Position numbers and translations under genes: made by a program. 36,345 nt of DNA from Thermoplasmata archaeon (GTDB lineage Archaea > Thermoplasmatota > Thermoplasmata > Thermoplasmatales > Thermoplasmataceae): assembly GCA_021816965.1 (NCBI GenBank), contig JAKAWU010000007.1, positions 1 to 36,345 of the forward strand. The letters are read 5' to 3'. Every line of letters starts with the position of its first letter. Within the stretch, counting starts at the first letter, position 1. Positions 17,792 through 25,351 of the stretch are shown in pieces. The notes under the pieces are model-generated. The model did not search any database, had not been told where the DNA came from, and saw only the letters and a program-made list of their open reading frames with translations.

Positions 17792-18478
17792 ATGAATGCT
17801 CGAGTTATGTCTAATAAAGGTGCTCAAACTCAAATAGTGGTTGAAACACAAGGGTTGGTTTTTACACCTGATAATTTAATGAGCGTTTTAAAAAGCAATG
17901 AATTTCAGATTGTACAAGGAAGTGTTTCTAACCCATTGAATCCAGCTATCCCGATGCAAAATACTCAGATTTATTCTAAGGACTCCTTAATGATATTTTT
18001 ACTCCAATCTCAACCTCTCAACAGTTTGATTTTCACTATGATGAATTCGTTTAACTTAAGTGAAGAAAAGATCGGAGAAAAATCAGGTTTAGATATGATA
18101 AAGAGCATTATGGAATCTCTCAGTCTGGTTGACGAGACCATAAGCGCAATCACTTTTAATTTTACGACAAGATTTGTAGCAACAAAAAAACCAGTGGAAC
18201 AAATGACCAAACTTTTAAGTAAAGAATTTACGAGTAAAATTAAGAAAATTCCTTCAGTGTCGTCCTTAAAAATGTTATCCATAAGGTTGGGAGATGTATT
18301 TCCAATAGAGAAAGAAGGTACTAACATCATATTTGAGCCTTTCTTATCAAATCCAGAGAAAATGTTCTGGATTCAATTTACAAAAAAGGTTATGAACAGG
18401 GATTCATTGTTTGAATTAATAGAGGAATTTCCAATAATTCTCGAGGACCTCATAAATGGAGTTGATTCAAGTGATTAA
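17792..18478 (+). CDS. Unrecognised protein, first gene of HEPN operon
   Basis: A 228-residue protein I do not recognise. It has no signal peptide or membrane segment and looks like a soluble alpha/beta protein. It opens with strand-like 'AQTQIVVETQGLVF', then a helix 'PDNLMSVLKS'. The middle is helical ('EKSGLDMIKSIMESLSLVDETI'). Alternating strands follow ('ISAITFNFTTRFVA', 'LKMLSIRLGDVFPIEKEGTNIIFEPF', 'MFWIQFTKKV'), and an acidic C-terminal helix ends the protein. No cysteine or histidine cluster and no nucleotide-binding motif is visible. It is the first of three overlapping genes; its last 23 bases overlap the next start. With a HEPN protein as third gene, it may be part of a toxin-antitoxin or defence unit. 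This is inference from context. Confidence 0.8.
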   Translation: MNARVMSNKGAQTQIVVETQGLVFTPDNLMSVLKSNEFQIVQGSVSNPLNPAIPMQNTQIYSKDSLMIFLLQSQPLNSLIFTMMNSFNLSEEKIGEKSGLDMIKSIMESLSLVDETISAITFNFTTRFVATKKPVEQMTKLLSKEFTSKIKKIPSVSSLKMLSIRLGDVFPIEKEGTNIIFEPFLSNPEKMFWIQFTKKVMNRDSLFELIEEFPIILEDLINGVDSSD

Positions 18479-18986
18479 TTCGTCAGTTTTTCTTAATCGA
18501 AACTCTTTTACGTCAATAGAGGAAATGGCTGAAAAAGATGCTGAGGGGATGGCGAAGATTGTGAACATGGTACGATATACGATGACACAAGGTGGTCCTT
18601 CACAAGCTGTACATATATCTTTTAGTCTCTACTCTGACAATGAAGAGAAAGTAAATGAAAAAAAAATAGAGAACTTGGGGGAAAAAATAGAATTCGGCAA
18701 TAGGGTAGAAGTGACAGCTTTTTTACTTAAAAACGATTTTCTAATACATATAATCAATGAGGCTGTGGAAAAAATCCGAGAGATTTTCAAAACTGAAAAG
18801 TTGAAACTTGTTGTCGAGACCGACCCAGAAATGCCAATTGATTCTAAGGTCTTATCTCTAAAAATATTTACAGAACTTGACCCGATTAGAGCTATCAATT
18901 CACTTGATAAGTTAAATAAAGAATGGTGGCTTGAAATTAAACCGATGACCAAACAAAAACTTATCATAGAGGAAGAGTACGTGTGA
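18456..18986 (+). CDS. Unrecognised protein coupled to HEPN gene
   Basis: A 176-residue soluble protein. The first half is variable-looking. The second half carries 'ANEAVEKI'-like helix 'IINEAVEKIREIFKTEKLKLVVETDPEMP', then 'LSLKIFTELDPIRAINSLDKLNKEWWLE' and 'QKLIIEEEYV'. From memory, a similar 'v..DPE... L.I.T.l.p.eA...Ld..d.eWWL...' segment occurs in uncharacterised bacterial and archaeal proteins encoded just before HEPN proteins. No family name can be given from sequence alone. The start may be ATG 18456 or GTG 18471 (a GGAG lies nine bases before the latter); either keeps the overlap with the first gene. Its stop overlaps the HEPN start by four bases (GTGA), so the two are likely made in fixed ratio, as in antitoxin-toxin pairs. 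Confidence 0.8.
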   Translation: MELIQVINSSVFLNRNSFTSIEEMAEKDAEGMAKIVNMVRYTMTQGGPSQAVHISFSLYSDNEEKVNEKKIENLGEKIEFGNRVEVTAFLLKNDFLIHIINEAVEKIREIFKTEKLKLVVETDPEMPIDSKVLSLKIFTELDPIRAINSLDKLNKEWWLEIKPMTKQKLIIEEEYV

Positions 18987-19384
18987 CGTTCGATTGGGTG
19001 GATTACTTAACCTTGGCGAAAACACTCAAGACAAATGCCAAAAACCAGAATTCTCTGAGAGAGGCAATGCTAAGGAGTGCCATAAGCAGAGCGTATTATT
19101 CTGCATTTAATATCGCCAAGAATTATTTGATTTCCCTAGGTATTAGATTCGATGGAAGCGCTGAAGAGCACAGAATTATTCAAAAAAAATTTGAAGATTT
19201 GTCTCAGCGTGAACGTGATGGTACAAAGAGACTAAACTTGGCTGAAATTTCCAATGCACTTTCAGTGCTTCGCTCATTCAGAAACAAAGCAGATTATGAA
19301 ACGGTGGTATCAGGCATAGATAAGAAAGGAGAAGCTGCGGTAATCAGGGCAGAAAAGGTATATGACTTAATCAGATCACTGTGA
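18983..19384 (+). CDS. HEPN-domain protein (UPF0332-like)
   Basis: A 133-residue all-helical protein with clear HEPN features. These are 'AMLRSAISRAYYSAFNIAKNYLISLGI' (the conserved S/N-R-A-YY-A-F helix), 'EEHRIIQKKFEDL', and 'NALSVLRSFRNKADYETV', where the usual Rx4-6H RNase motif appears as R-N-K-A-D-Y, as in the UPF0332-type subgroup. HEPN proteins are commonly toxins or RNases, or nucleotide/RNA-binding partners, in toxin-antitoxin, CRISPR and other defence loci. The missing His leaves nuclease activity doubtful. The start is a GTG overlapping the previous stop. No nucleotidyltransferase (MNT) partner is nearby, so the partner would be one or both upstream genes. Confidence 0.85.
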   Translation: MTFDWVDYLTLAKTLKTNAKNQNSLREAMLRSAISRAYYSAFNIAKNYLISLGIRFDGSAEEHRIIQKKFEDLSQRERDGTKRLNLAEISNALSVLRSFRNKADYETVVSGIDKKGEAAVIRAEKVYDLIRSL

Positions 19385-19641
19385 GGTTAATGTCCTTATT
19401 ACCTTCATTGTTCAAAAGGTATGGTCGCAGTGTCTTTTAATTATTGTCCTCCGAAATGTTGGAGGAGAGCACAACACAAGAATTTACCCAAATTTCTGTA
19501 ATTCAGAACTGAGCTAGGTGACACTGTATGGATGTTGGAGTGGACCCAACCCGAAGGATGCATAGTAATTGACGAATACGTAAAGAAGGAGTTGATGACA
19601 GTCGTTGTGAATTTCGGTCTTGACGTTTCCAATTTTTCAAG
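19385..19641. other. Short gap with an unidentified coding-like scrap
   Basis: Between the HEPN gene and the restriction-enzyme remnant, a plus-strand frame at about 19502-19645 reads 'TELGDTVWMLEWTQPEG' and 'VIDEYVKKELMTVVVNFGLDV' before a stop. It has no start codon and no family I recognise. It may be the tail of a decayed gene. Minus-strand frames here look like its shadows. Confidence 0.3.
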
Positions 19642-19938
19642 TTAAGCATCGCCAACAATTCCAGAAATGAAAAACTGAATAACTTCTTCGAAACAGTCAA
19701 AATAATATTTGTAAAAACCCGCTTCATTAACTCTGATGTGAACCCATTTTTCTCCTGTAACTCTTTACGCGTCTTCGCACCAGTTCTTGGCTCTCCTATC
19801 CTTGAATGTTGCGTCCACGTCCACTTCCCCCTTAGTTTCTACAATCACATGCTTATCTTTCATCTCCACAATAAAGTCAGGATAATAATATCTCAGATTT
19901 CCTTTTGAATCTCTATGATGAGGTATCCACAAAGACAT
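19642..19938 (-). pseudogene. C-terminal remnant of a type III restriction (Res)-like helicase-nuclease
   Basis: From about 19938 the minus strand reads 'WIPHHRDSKGNLRYYYPDFIVEMKDKH' and 'VIVETKGEVDVDATFKDRRAKNWCEDA', then a TAA, then in the same frame 'RVTGEKWVHIRVNEAGFYKYYFDCFEEVI' to a stop at 19642. This matches the C-terminal nuclease region of type III restriction enzyme Res subunits and related DEAD/DEAH proteins. The PD-(D/E)XK catalytic pattern is visible (PDF... then ETK), as is the typical 'K.RA..WC..' segment. The helicase part is absent: upstream bases run straight into the DUF4411 gene end at 19988. A possible extra piece in another frame ('ILGWEHANTERNIIDLL') lies at 19939-19990. 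This is a truncated, further interrupted relic of a defence gene. Confidence 0.7.
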
Positions 19939-19987
19939 TCAATTAAGAGATCAATAATATTTCTTTCAGTATTTGCATGCTCCCACC

Positions 19988-20478
19988 CTAGAATTTCCAT
20001 CCTTCCATCCTGAACATTTCTATAATATTGATTGAATCTATACTGTATTTCTGGCAGACGAAAGGAATTCTAATCTTTTCACCACGAAGTTTTTCTTCAG
20101 TAACCACTATCTTCTTTATCTGGAACAGTGTTTGTTGGGAATCTGTTGTCATTTCTATGGCTAATGCAATAACCATGGGTCTGCATCATATTCCCTGTCT
20201 TCCCTCACCATTGATGGAAAGGATTTTAATATGCCCTTCAGGTGTTCTATCTGTTTCTTTGTGGGATCGCGAAAAAAGGCAGGTTGTGTTTTGGCCCATT
20301 TTGAAAGTTGATCGTCTTTTTCTGTTATTTCGTGAAGCACTTCGACAGGAGCAACCAGAAGCCCTTCACTGATCAAGGATTCCATGTTTTTCCACACACT
20401 GGGAAATATATCAATTGGATTGTGCCGATTAAGCTCAATCAGCGAAGATGAATCCATGATATAGTTGTTTGCGGTCAT
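19988..20478 (-). pseudogene. DUF4411-type PIN-domain toxin gene with one frameshift
   Basis: From 20478 the protein reads 'YIMDSSSLIELNRHNPIDIFPSVWKNMESLI', then 'VAPVEVLHEITEKDDQLSKWAK', then 'YDADPW', where the frame is lost. After a one-base shift at 20173-20174 (a G missing from the minus-strand GG) it continues 'VIALAIEMTTD', 'KIVVTEEKLRGEKIRIPFVCQKY', 'INIIEMFRMEGWKF' and stops at 19988. Together these give a complete 163-residue PIN protein of the DUF4411 type, with the usual Asp at the start, the E of the central helix and 'DADP.VIALA', followed by 'VVTEEK'. Its start overlaps the stop of the XRE-ImmA/IrrE gene by four bases, a pairing known in prokaryotic toxin-antitoxin-like loci. 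As written, the product would lack the last third, including a catalytic acidic residue. Confidence 0.82.
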
Positions 20479-21626
20479 TTTCTCGCTTTCTCTAGAACCC
20501 TATCGAAGTTCTTTGATTTGATTGACAGATAGCTCAGAGCATCCCCGTATGTTATGAATTCTTTATCGAAATTATTGGCTACAAGAGATACGAACTTATT
20601 GCCCATCTCCGAGAGACATCTCTGATCTGATGTTACTCTTATCATCTTCTTTTTTTCTTCAGTCTTTTTCCCAGTCCCCTCGCGCACATATCTTGACATG
20701 ACCTCCTCGAATTCCTGATTTGAGATATAATTGAGCTCCAACATCTTGATCAAAAGCGTGGCCTTGCTGACCTTATATTTTCTGGACAGAGAGTTTAGAA
20801 TGTCTGTCTCGGTTAATCTGTCATGATATCTTATGAATAACGCTCTAGCAGATTCCTCAGGCAACAGAAATGATGATGAAAATGCATTACACCATCTTTC
20901 CACGTTATTCCTATTTTTAAGCGATTCGTCAGGGATATCTATTACTGTTTCGCCAAGAAGAATGTGCCCAAATTCATGCATCAGGGTAAACAGTCTAGCC
21001 TCTATGGTGTCTTTTGAATTTATCACGGCAATGGATGGAAGATCATCCGCTAATGCAAATCCTCTTGCATCTTCAACTGGCATGGAAAACTGGAAAACGA
21101 GAACGTTTGAATCTTCAAGAACATCTCTCAGGTAACTGAACAATCTGTATGCGTCTTTGATTTTTCTCTGTGTTTCTAAGTTAAGATCGAATAATTTCCT
21201 ATATTCCGCAGCAATGAGTTCTGGGTTATCGGTTAACACAACTTTTCTGACCTTGGGTGCAGTTTCATATCTAATGTTCAGGGATAGCTCTCTGCTTATA
21301 CCCTGGAGACTTCTGGACTTTCTTATTGCTAAAATTGTTTTTTTATCAAATATGTCTGTCCGGCCAGGTAGGAACCTATAATCATTGGGTAAAGGCTTTT
21401 CTTCTTTTGGTTTGGATAGGAAGAATGATGCCAGAGGTCTTTTGTATAATTTTGATAACTCCTTTAATTGTACCAATGTAGGTGATTTTTTCCCTGTTTC
21501 AAATTCCAATATTGTATCAGAAGTGGTTCTCAGTCTTTTGCTCACTTCCCCTATACTTGACCCCGAACTTTCCCTGAGCCATGTGAGAACCTCAGGAATT
21601 ACTTCAACCGATATTTTTCTAGCCAT
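20475..21626 (-). CDS. XRE-type HTH regulator with ImmA/IrrE zinc peptidase domain
   Basis: A 383-residue protein, intact. Residues about 5-70 are an XRE helix-turn-helix ('LTWLRESSGSSIGEVSKRL', 'ILEFETGKKSPTLVQLKELSKLYKRPLASFFL'). Residues about 180-290 are an ImmA/IrrE (COG2856) metallopeptidase with the zinc motif HEFGH in 'LFTLMHEFGHILLG'. A downstream acidic stretch ('NVERWCNAFSSSFLLP') contains the pattern expected around the third ligand. Such proteins cleave or antagonise repressors, or act as antitoxin-like regulators. It is followed with a four-base overlap by the DUF4411 PIN gene, which it presumably controls. GGTGG at 21635-21631 is a ribosome-binding site just before the ATG. With the partner broken, it may be an orphaned regulator. 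Confidence 0.9.
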   Translation of the reverse strand: MARKISVEVIPEVLTWLRESSGSSIGEVSKRLRTTSDTILEFETGKKSPTLVQLKELSKLYKRPLASFFLSKPKEEKPLPNDYRFLPGRTDIFDKKTILAIRKSRSLQGISRELSLNIRYETAPKVRKVVLTDNPELIAAEYRKLFDLNLETQRKIKDAYRLFSYLRDVLEDSNVLVFQFSMPVEDARGFALADDLPSIAVINSKDTIEARLFTLMHEFGHILLGETVIDIPDESLKNRNNVERWCNAFSSSFLLPEESARALFIRYHDRLTETDILNSLSRKYKVSKATLLIKMLELNYISNQEFEEVMSRYVREGTGKKTEEKKKMIRVTSDQRCLSEMGNKFVSLVANNFDKEFITYGDALSYLSIKSKNFDRVLEKARK

Positions 21627-22159
21627 TTAACCACCAGTGACTAACCCACTTTAACAAACTTCTAAGCCATATAGCCTTTTCCTAAGCTTTCCAGATACAA
21701 TAGAACCATCTGATAATAATATTTGTGGCCCCTTTGTATAATATATGCCTTTTTTCTTCTTTATCAGCTAGATAAAGCAAAGGTTCTGCATGTAGTTTAC
21801 ACACTAATAGAACTTTAACTTGCCCACTCGTCTGAGCAATAAATGACCAGATGCTGAAACTTCGGAATTCGCCCTGTTGATTTCCTGATTCTTGACCAAT
21901 GCTACAAGTATCAACAGGCCCCGATCTCAAATATTCTCCAGCATTTCGTCTTCCTCTCCTTATGTGTAGTTTATTTTGAAGATCTGTGAATTTTTAATGT
22001 TGCTTGTTTCCACAACTCTTGCACTGAGCTTTGTAGCCTTGGCGGATTGAAAATTCTTTGTGCCCATCTCCCGCAGCAGCATTAATTCTTCAATGGAAGA
22101 GGCAGGGAAAATTCCTATAAAATTTAGGATAATTTAGATGTCAAATATCGAGAGGGCCA
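21627..22159. other. Right edge of the accessory island, no firm gene
   Basis: These 533 bases lie between the divergent XRE-ImmA/IrrE and acetyl-CoA synthetase genes. A minus-strand frame of 40 codons from ATG 22082 to a stop at 21960 ('MLLREMGTKNFQSAKATKLSA') is open and well composed but matches nothing I know. A longer minus frame at 21682-21930 looks random. Near 22116-22138 two TATA-like elements (TATAAAATTTA, and GATAATTTAG 27 bases before the ATG) could drive the acetyl-CoA synthetase gene. No repeats or attachment-site-like duplications were seen. Confidence 0.5.
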
Positions 22160-24145
22160 ATGTTTAACAATTTTAAAATAGGTTCGAAATCATGTGCCCT
22201 CATGGTAGAGACCGGGCAGAACCGTGAACCCAGCAGAGATGAAATTTATCATATGGGACTTGCAACATACAGGGACTTATACTCAAAGAGCATAGAAAAC
22301 CCGGAGGAATTCTGGGAAAAACACTCTGAAATTATATACTGGCACAGGAAATGGGACAGGGTTCTTGATGACAGCAAGGCACCTTTCTATAAGTGGTTTG
22401 TCAACGGAAAAACAAATATGTGTTACAATGCAGTGGACAGGCATGCACTTGGAAACAGGAGAAACAAGGCAGCCTACATATGGGTTGCAGAAAATGGTGA
22501 TGAGAAAATAATCACCTATGATGGATTATACAGGAGAGTCAATAATTTTGCAAGGGCCCTGAAGAATATGGGAATGAAGAAGGGAGACAGGGCAATAATT
22601 TACATGCCCATGATAATTGAATCCATCACTGCCGTGCTTGCATGCGCAAGATTGGGCATTGTCTTCTCCTTTGTTTTTGCAGGGTTCGGCTCAGCAGCAC
22701 TTGCAGACAGGATAAAAGATTCTGGTTCAACAATGGTCATAACAGCAGACGGAGGATTCAGAAACGGAAAGATCATTGAACTGAAGAAGATTGTGGATGA
22801 CGCACTGGAGGAAACTTCTACTGTGAACACAGTTGTTGTGGTCAAGAGGACAGGATCTGAAGTCACAATGGATGAAGCAAGGGATGTGTGGTGGCATGAT
22901 GTTGCAAAAGATTCTCCTGAGGCTATTGAGCCTGAATGGGTAGATTCTTCCGATCCATTATTCATCCTGTATACTTCCGGAACAACAGGAAAGCCCAAGG
23001 GTGCAGTACACAGCACCGGAGGATATGCTGTCTGGACCGCCAACACATTGAAATGGGCTTTCTCCCCTGACGAGAATGACAGGTGGTGGTGTGCAGCGGA
23101 CATAGGATGGATCACAGGGCACAGCTATATTGTCTTCGCACCTCTCCTGTTGGGCCTCACATCGGTGATCTATGAAGGTTCCATAACATTTCCTTCCCCT
23201 GGAAGAATGTGGGAGATCATAGAAAAATACAGGATAAATATGCTTTACACCTCACCAACTGCCATAAGGACACTTATGAAATTTGGGGAAGATTATGTCA
23301 GGGCCCATGACCTCTCTTCCCTCAAGGTGCTTGGCTCAGTGGGTGAGCCCATAAATCCTGCTTCATGGAAATGGTACTACGATAACGCAGGGAATTACCG
23401 GTGCCCCATTATAGATACTTACTGGCAGACCGAAACGGGAGGTTTCATGCTGGCCCCTGCTCTGGGAATTGGATTGCCTCCACTCAAGCCCGGATCTGCA
23501 ACCTTCCCCCTCCCAGGTGTTGATCCTGTTGTACTTGATGAAAATGGAAAAGAGGTTGCAGACGGAACGAAGGGTTACATTGCATACAGGAAACCATGGC
23601 CAGGGATGTTCATGACGCTCAACAAAGATCCTGAAAGGTATGTGAAGGCATATTTCGAGAAATTTCCCGGAATGTACAACTGTGGAGACTATGCCATCAG
23701 GGACAGTGAAGGATATTTCTGGATACTTGGAAGGGCAGATGAGGTATTGAACGTATCAGGACACAGGCTTGGCACAATTGAGATTGAGAATGCAGTCATA
23801 GCCTCCGGAGGCGTTGCAGAATCTGCTGTGTTTGGCAGACCTGATCCTGTGAAAGGGGAAGCCATTGTTGCCTTTGCAGTCCTGAGGAACGGAAACGAAT
23901 CGTCTGGAGAAGCAGTGGCAAGGATTAGAAAAGATATAAGAAAACAGATGGGCCCCATATATGTTCCAGACGAAATCCACATTGTTGGATCACTTCCAAA
24001 AACAAGGAGCGGAAAGATCATGAGGAGGGTCATAAAGGCTGTGGCCCTCAACCAGCTGCCGGGAGATATCAGTACTCTTGAGAATTCAGCCTCCGTGGAT
24101 GAGATACGTGACGCAATCGATTCTTTCATGAAGGAATCATCATGA
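22160..24145 (+). CDS. acs: Acetyl-CoA synthetase (AMP-forming)
   Basis: A 661-residue ANL-superfamily adenylating enzyme that makes acetyl-CoA from acetate, ATP and CoA through acetyl-AMP. An N-terminal ACS region ('FWEKHSEIIYWHRKWDRVLD', 'WFVNGKTNMCYNAVDRHA') precedes the AMP-binding core: P-loop 'LFILYTSGTTGKPKGAVHS', 'DIGWITGHSYIVFAPLL', 'DTYWQTETGG', 'GDYAIRDSEGYFWILGRADEVLNVSGHRLGT'. The C-terminal lid has the catalytic Lys in 'PKTRSGKIMRR', usually the site of regulatory acylation. The Trp in the 'YWQTETGG' region favours acetate over larger acids, though propionate use is possible. The start is the ATG at 22160, with GAGAGGG just upstream. An MFS gene follows 15 bases after the stop and is probably cotranscribed. 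Confidence 0.95.
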   Translation: MFNNFKIGSKSCALMVETGQNREPSRDEIYHMGLATYRDLYSKSIENPEEFWEKHSEIIYWHRKWDRVLDDSKAPFYKWFVNGKTNMCYNAVDRHALGNRRNKAAYIWVAENGDEKIITYDGLYRRVNNFARALKNMGMKKGDRAIIYMPMIIESITAVLACARLGIVFSFVFAGFGSAALADRIKDSGSTMVITADGGFRNGKIIELKKIVDDALEETSTVNTVVVVKRTGSEVTMDEARDVWWHDVAKDSPEAIEPEWVDSSDPLFILYTSGTTGKPKGAVHSTGGYAVWTANTLKWAFSPDENDRWWCAADIGWITGHSYIVFAPLLLGLTSVIYEGSITFPSPGRMWEIIEKYRINMLYTSPTAIRTLMKFGEDYVRAHDLSSLKVLGSVGEPINPASWKWYYDNAGNYRCPIIDTYWQTETGGFMLAPALGIGLPPLKPGSATFPLPGVDPVVLDENGKEVADGTKGYIAYRKPWPGMFMTLNKDPERYVKAYFEKFPGMYNCGDYAIRDSEGYFWILGRADEVLNVSGHRLGTIEIENAVIASGGVAESAVFGRPDPVKGEAIVAFAVLRNGNESSGEAVARIRKDIRKQMGPIYVPDEIHIVGSLPKTRSGKIMRRVIKAVALNQLPGDISTLENSASVDEIRDAIDSFMKESS

Positions 24146-24160
24146 GATGGTGCACCTGCT

Positions 24161-25315
24161 TTGACTGATATGATCTCTTCTGTACTGCCTGTTTCCATAT
24201 CACGCCTTCTCCGTTCCTTTGTGTTCACGCTGCTTGCCATATCTGCACCATTCTTCCTGATCCATGAGGGGTACAGTGCACTTCAGATCGGAATTGTCAT
24301 AGCCATAAGCGGAGTTTCATCAACCATATTTGTGTACGTGTTCCCCAGGATCAATATACCCATAAGGTGGATTCTCATTTCACTCTGGGCCCTGCTTTTC
24401 TTTTCACTTTTCTTTCTATCTGTGTTCCAGAATGCCACAGTCTATGTCATTTCTCTTGCTGCAGGAGGAATTCCACTTTCAGGAAAAGATATGTCTGCAA
24501 ACCAGGCCCTTGAGCAGTATTCCATTGGGAAGAATGCATCGAGCCAGAGAGCAAAGGCCATCTCGTATGGATACTATAACTTCCTCTCCTACGGAGGAAA
24601 CACCATTGCATCTGCGCTCCTCCTCTTCTATTCTGGAATCAGTTTCAGGGATATATTTTACCTGAGCCTTGCCATATCACTCTTTTCAGGAGTCCCGTAC
24701 CTCTTCTACAGATTCCCTGAACATTCCAGCAGATCCACCAGAACTGAAATCTCCCCGGAAACAGGGAAACTCAGGAATGAGCTTGCAACCCTGTTCTCCC
24801 TTGACTCCTTTGCAGGGGGCCTCGTGAATACATCCATGCTTTCCCTGTGGTTCCTGCTCGTTTACTCCACAAGCCTTGCCGACACAGGTTTCATATTTGT
24901 TGTGGTGAACATCCTCTCCGCAGTCTCTGTACTCATTTCAGGAAGATTATCCACATCTTTCGGACTGGTCAGAACCATGGTATACACCCATCTGCTGAGC
25001 AATGGATTCCTCATCCTGATGGCAGTGTTCCACAGCCTCCTGTTCAGTGAAATCATGCTCTTCGCAAGGCAGACCACAAGCCAGATGGATGTTCCTCCCA
25101 GGGACACATTCATCAATACCATAATTCCGGAAAAGGACAGAATAACCACAAATTCGCAATTCATCGCTGCAAGGAACACCTCCATCATACCTGCACCTGC
25201 TGCAGGAGGGGCCCTCCTGGAAATACTTCCGTCCGCAATTCCGGAGGTTGCTGGTGGCCTCAAGGCACTGTATGATGTTGTGTTCTTCCTGAGATTCAGG
25301 CAATACCGCACATGA
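24161..25315 (+). CDS. MFS transporter
   Basis: A 384-residue membrane protein with about 11-12 hydrophobic segments. It resembles the major facilitator superfamily: first helix 'LLRSFVFTLLAISAPFFLIHEG', the short helix-linking loop 'SALQIGIVIAISGVSSTIFVYVFPRI', and in the second half 'LSAVSVLISGRLSTSFGLVRTMVYTHLLSNGFLILMAVF'. 'PPRDTFINTIIPEKDR' resembles the helix 10-11 loop of several archaeal MFS proteins. The likely start is TTG 24161 or ATG 24170. It lies 15 bases behind acs, so it could move a substrate or product of that pathway (for example a monocarboxylate), but nothing in the sequence fixes the substrate. Confidence 0.8.
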   Translation: MTDMISSVLPVSISRLLRSFVFTLLAISAPFFLIHEGYSALQIGIVIAISGVSSTIFVYVFPRINIPIRWILISLWALLFFSLFFLSVFQNATVYVISLAAGGIPLSGKDMSANQALEQYSIGKNASSQRAKAISYGYYNFLSYGGNTIASALLLFYSGISFRDIFYLSLAISLFSGVPYLFYRFPEHSSRSTRTEISPETGKLRNELATLFSLDSFAGGLVNTSMLSLWFLLVYSTSLADTGFIFVVVNILSAVSVLISGRLSTSFGLVRTMVYTHLLSNGFLILMAVFHSLLFSEIMLFARQTTSQMDVPPRDTFINTIIPEKDRITTNSQFIAARNTSIIPAPAAGGALLEILPSAIPEVAGGLKALYDVVFFLRFRQYRT

Positions 25316-25321
25316 AAAAAT

Positions 25322-25331
25322 AATTATATAG
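25322..25331 (+). promoter_or_regulatory. TATA-like box of the ABC importer operon
   Basis: AATTATATAG is centred about 26 bases before the ATG at 25352 in the short gap after the MFS gene, so the importer operon probably has its own leaderless promoter. Confidence 0.6.
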
Positions 25332-25351
25332 TTGAAGATAATTTCATATTT

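Noticed and set aside
19441-19727. Two overlapping short minus-strand frames with start codons
   Set aside because: One is opposite a better plus-strand scrap; the other is a shifted reading of the restriction-enzyme relic.
16352-22159. Insertion sequence or integrated element bounding the accessory island
   Set aside because: No transposase or integrase remnant, terminal inverted repeat, tRNA gene or flanking direct repeat was seen by eye.
23689-24240. 183-codon minus-strand frame
   Set aside because: Antisense shadow of acetyl-CoA synthetase, no recognisable domain.
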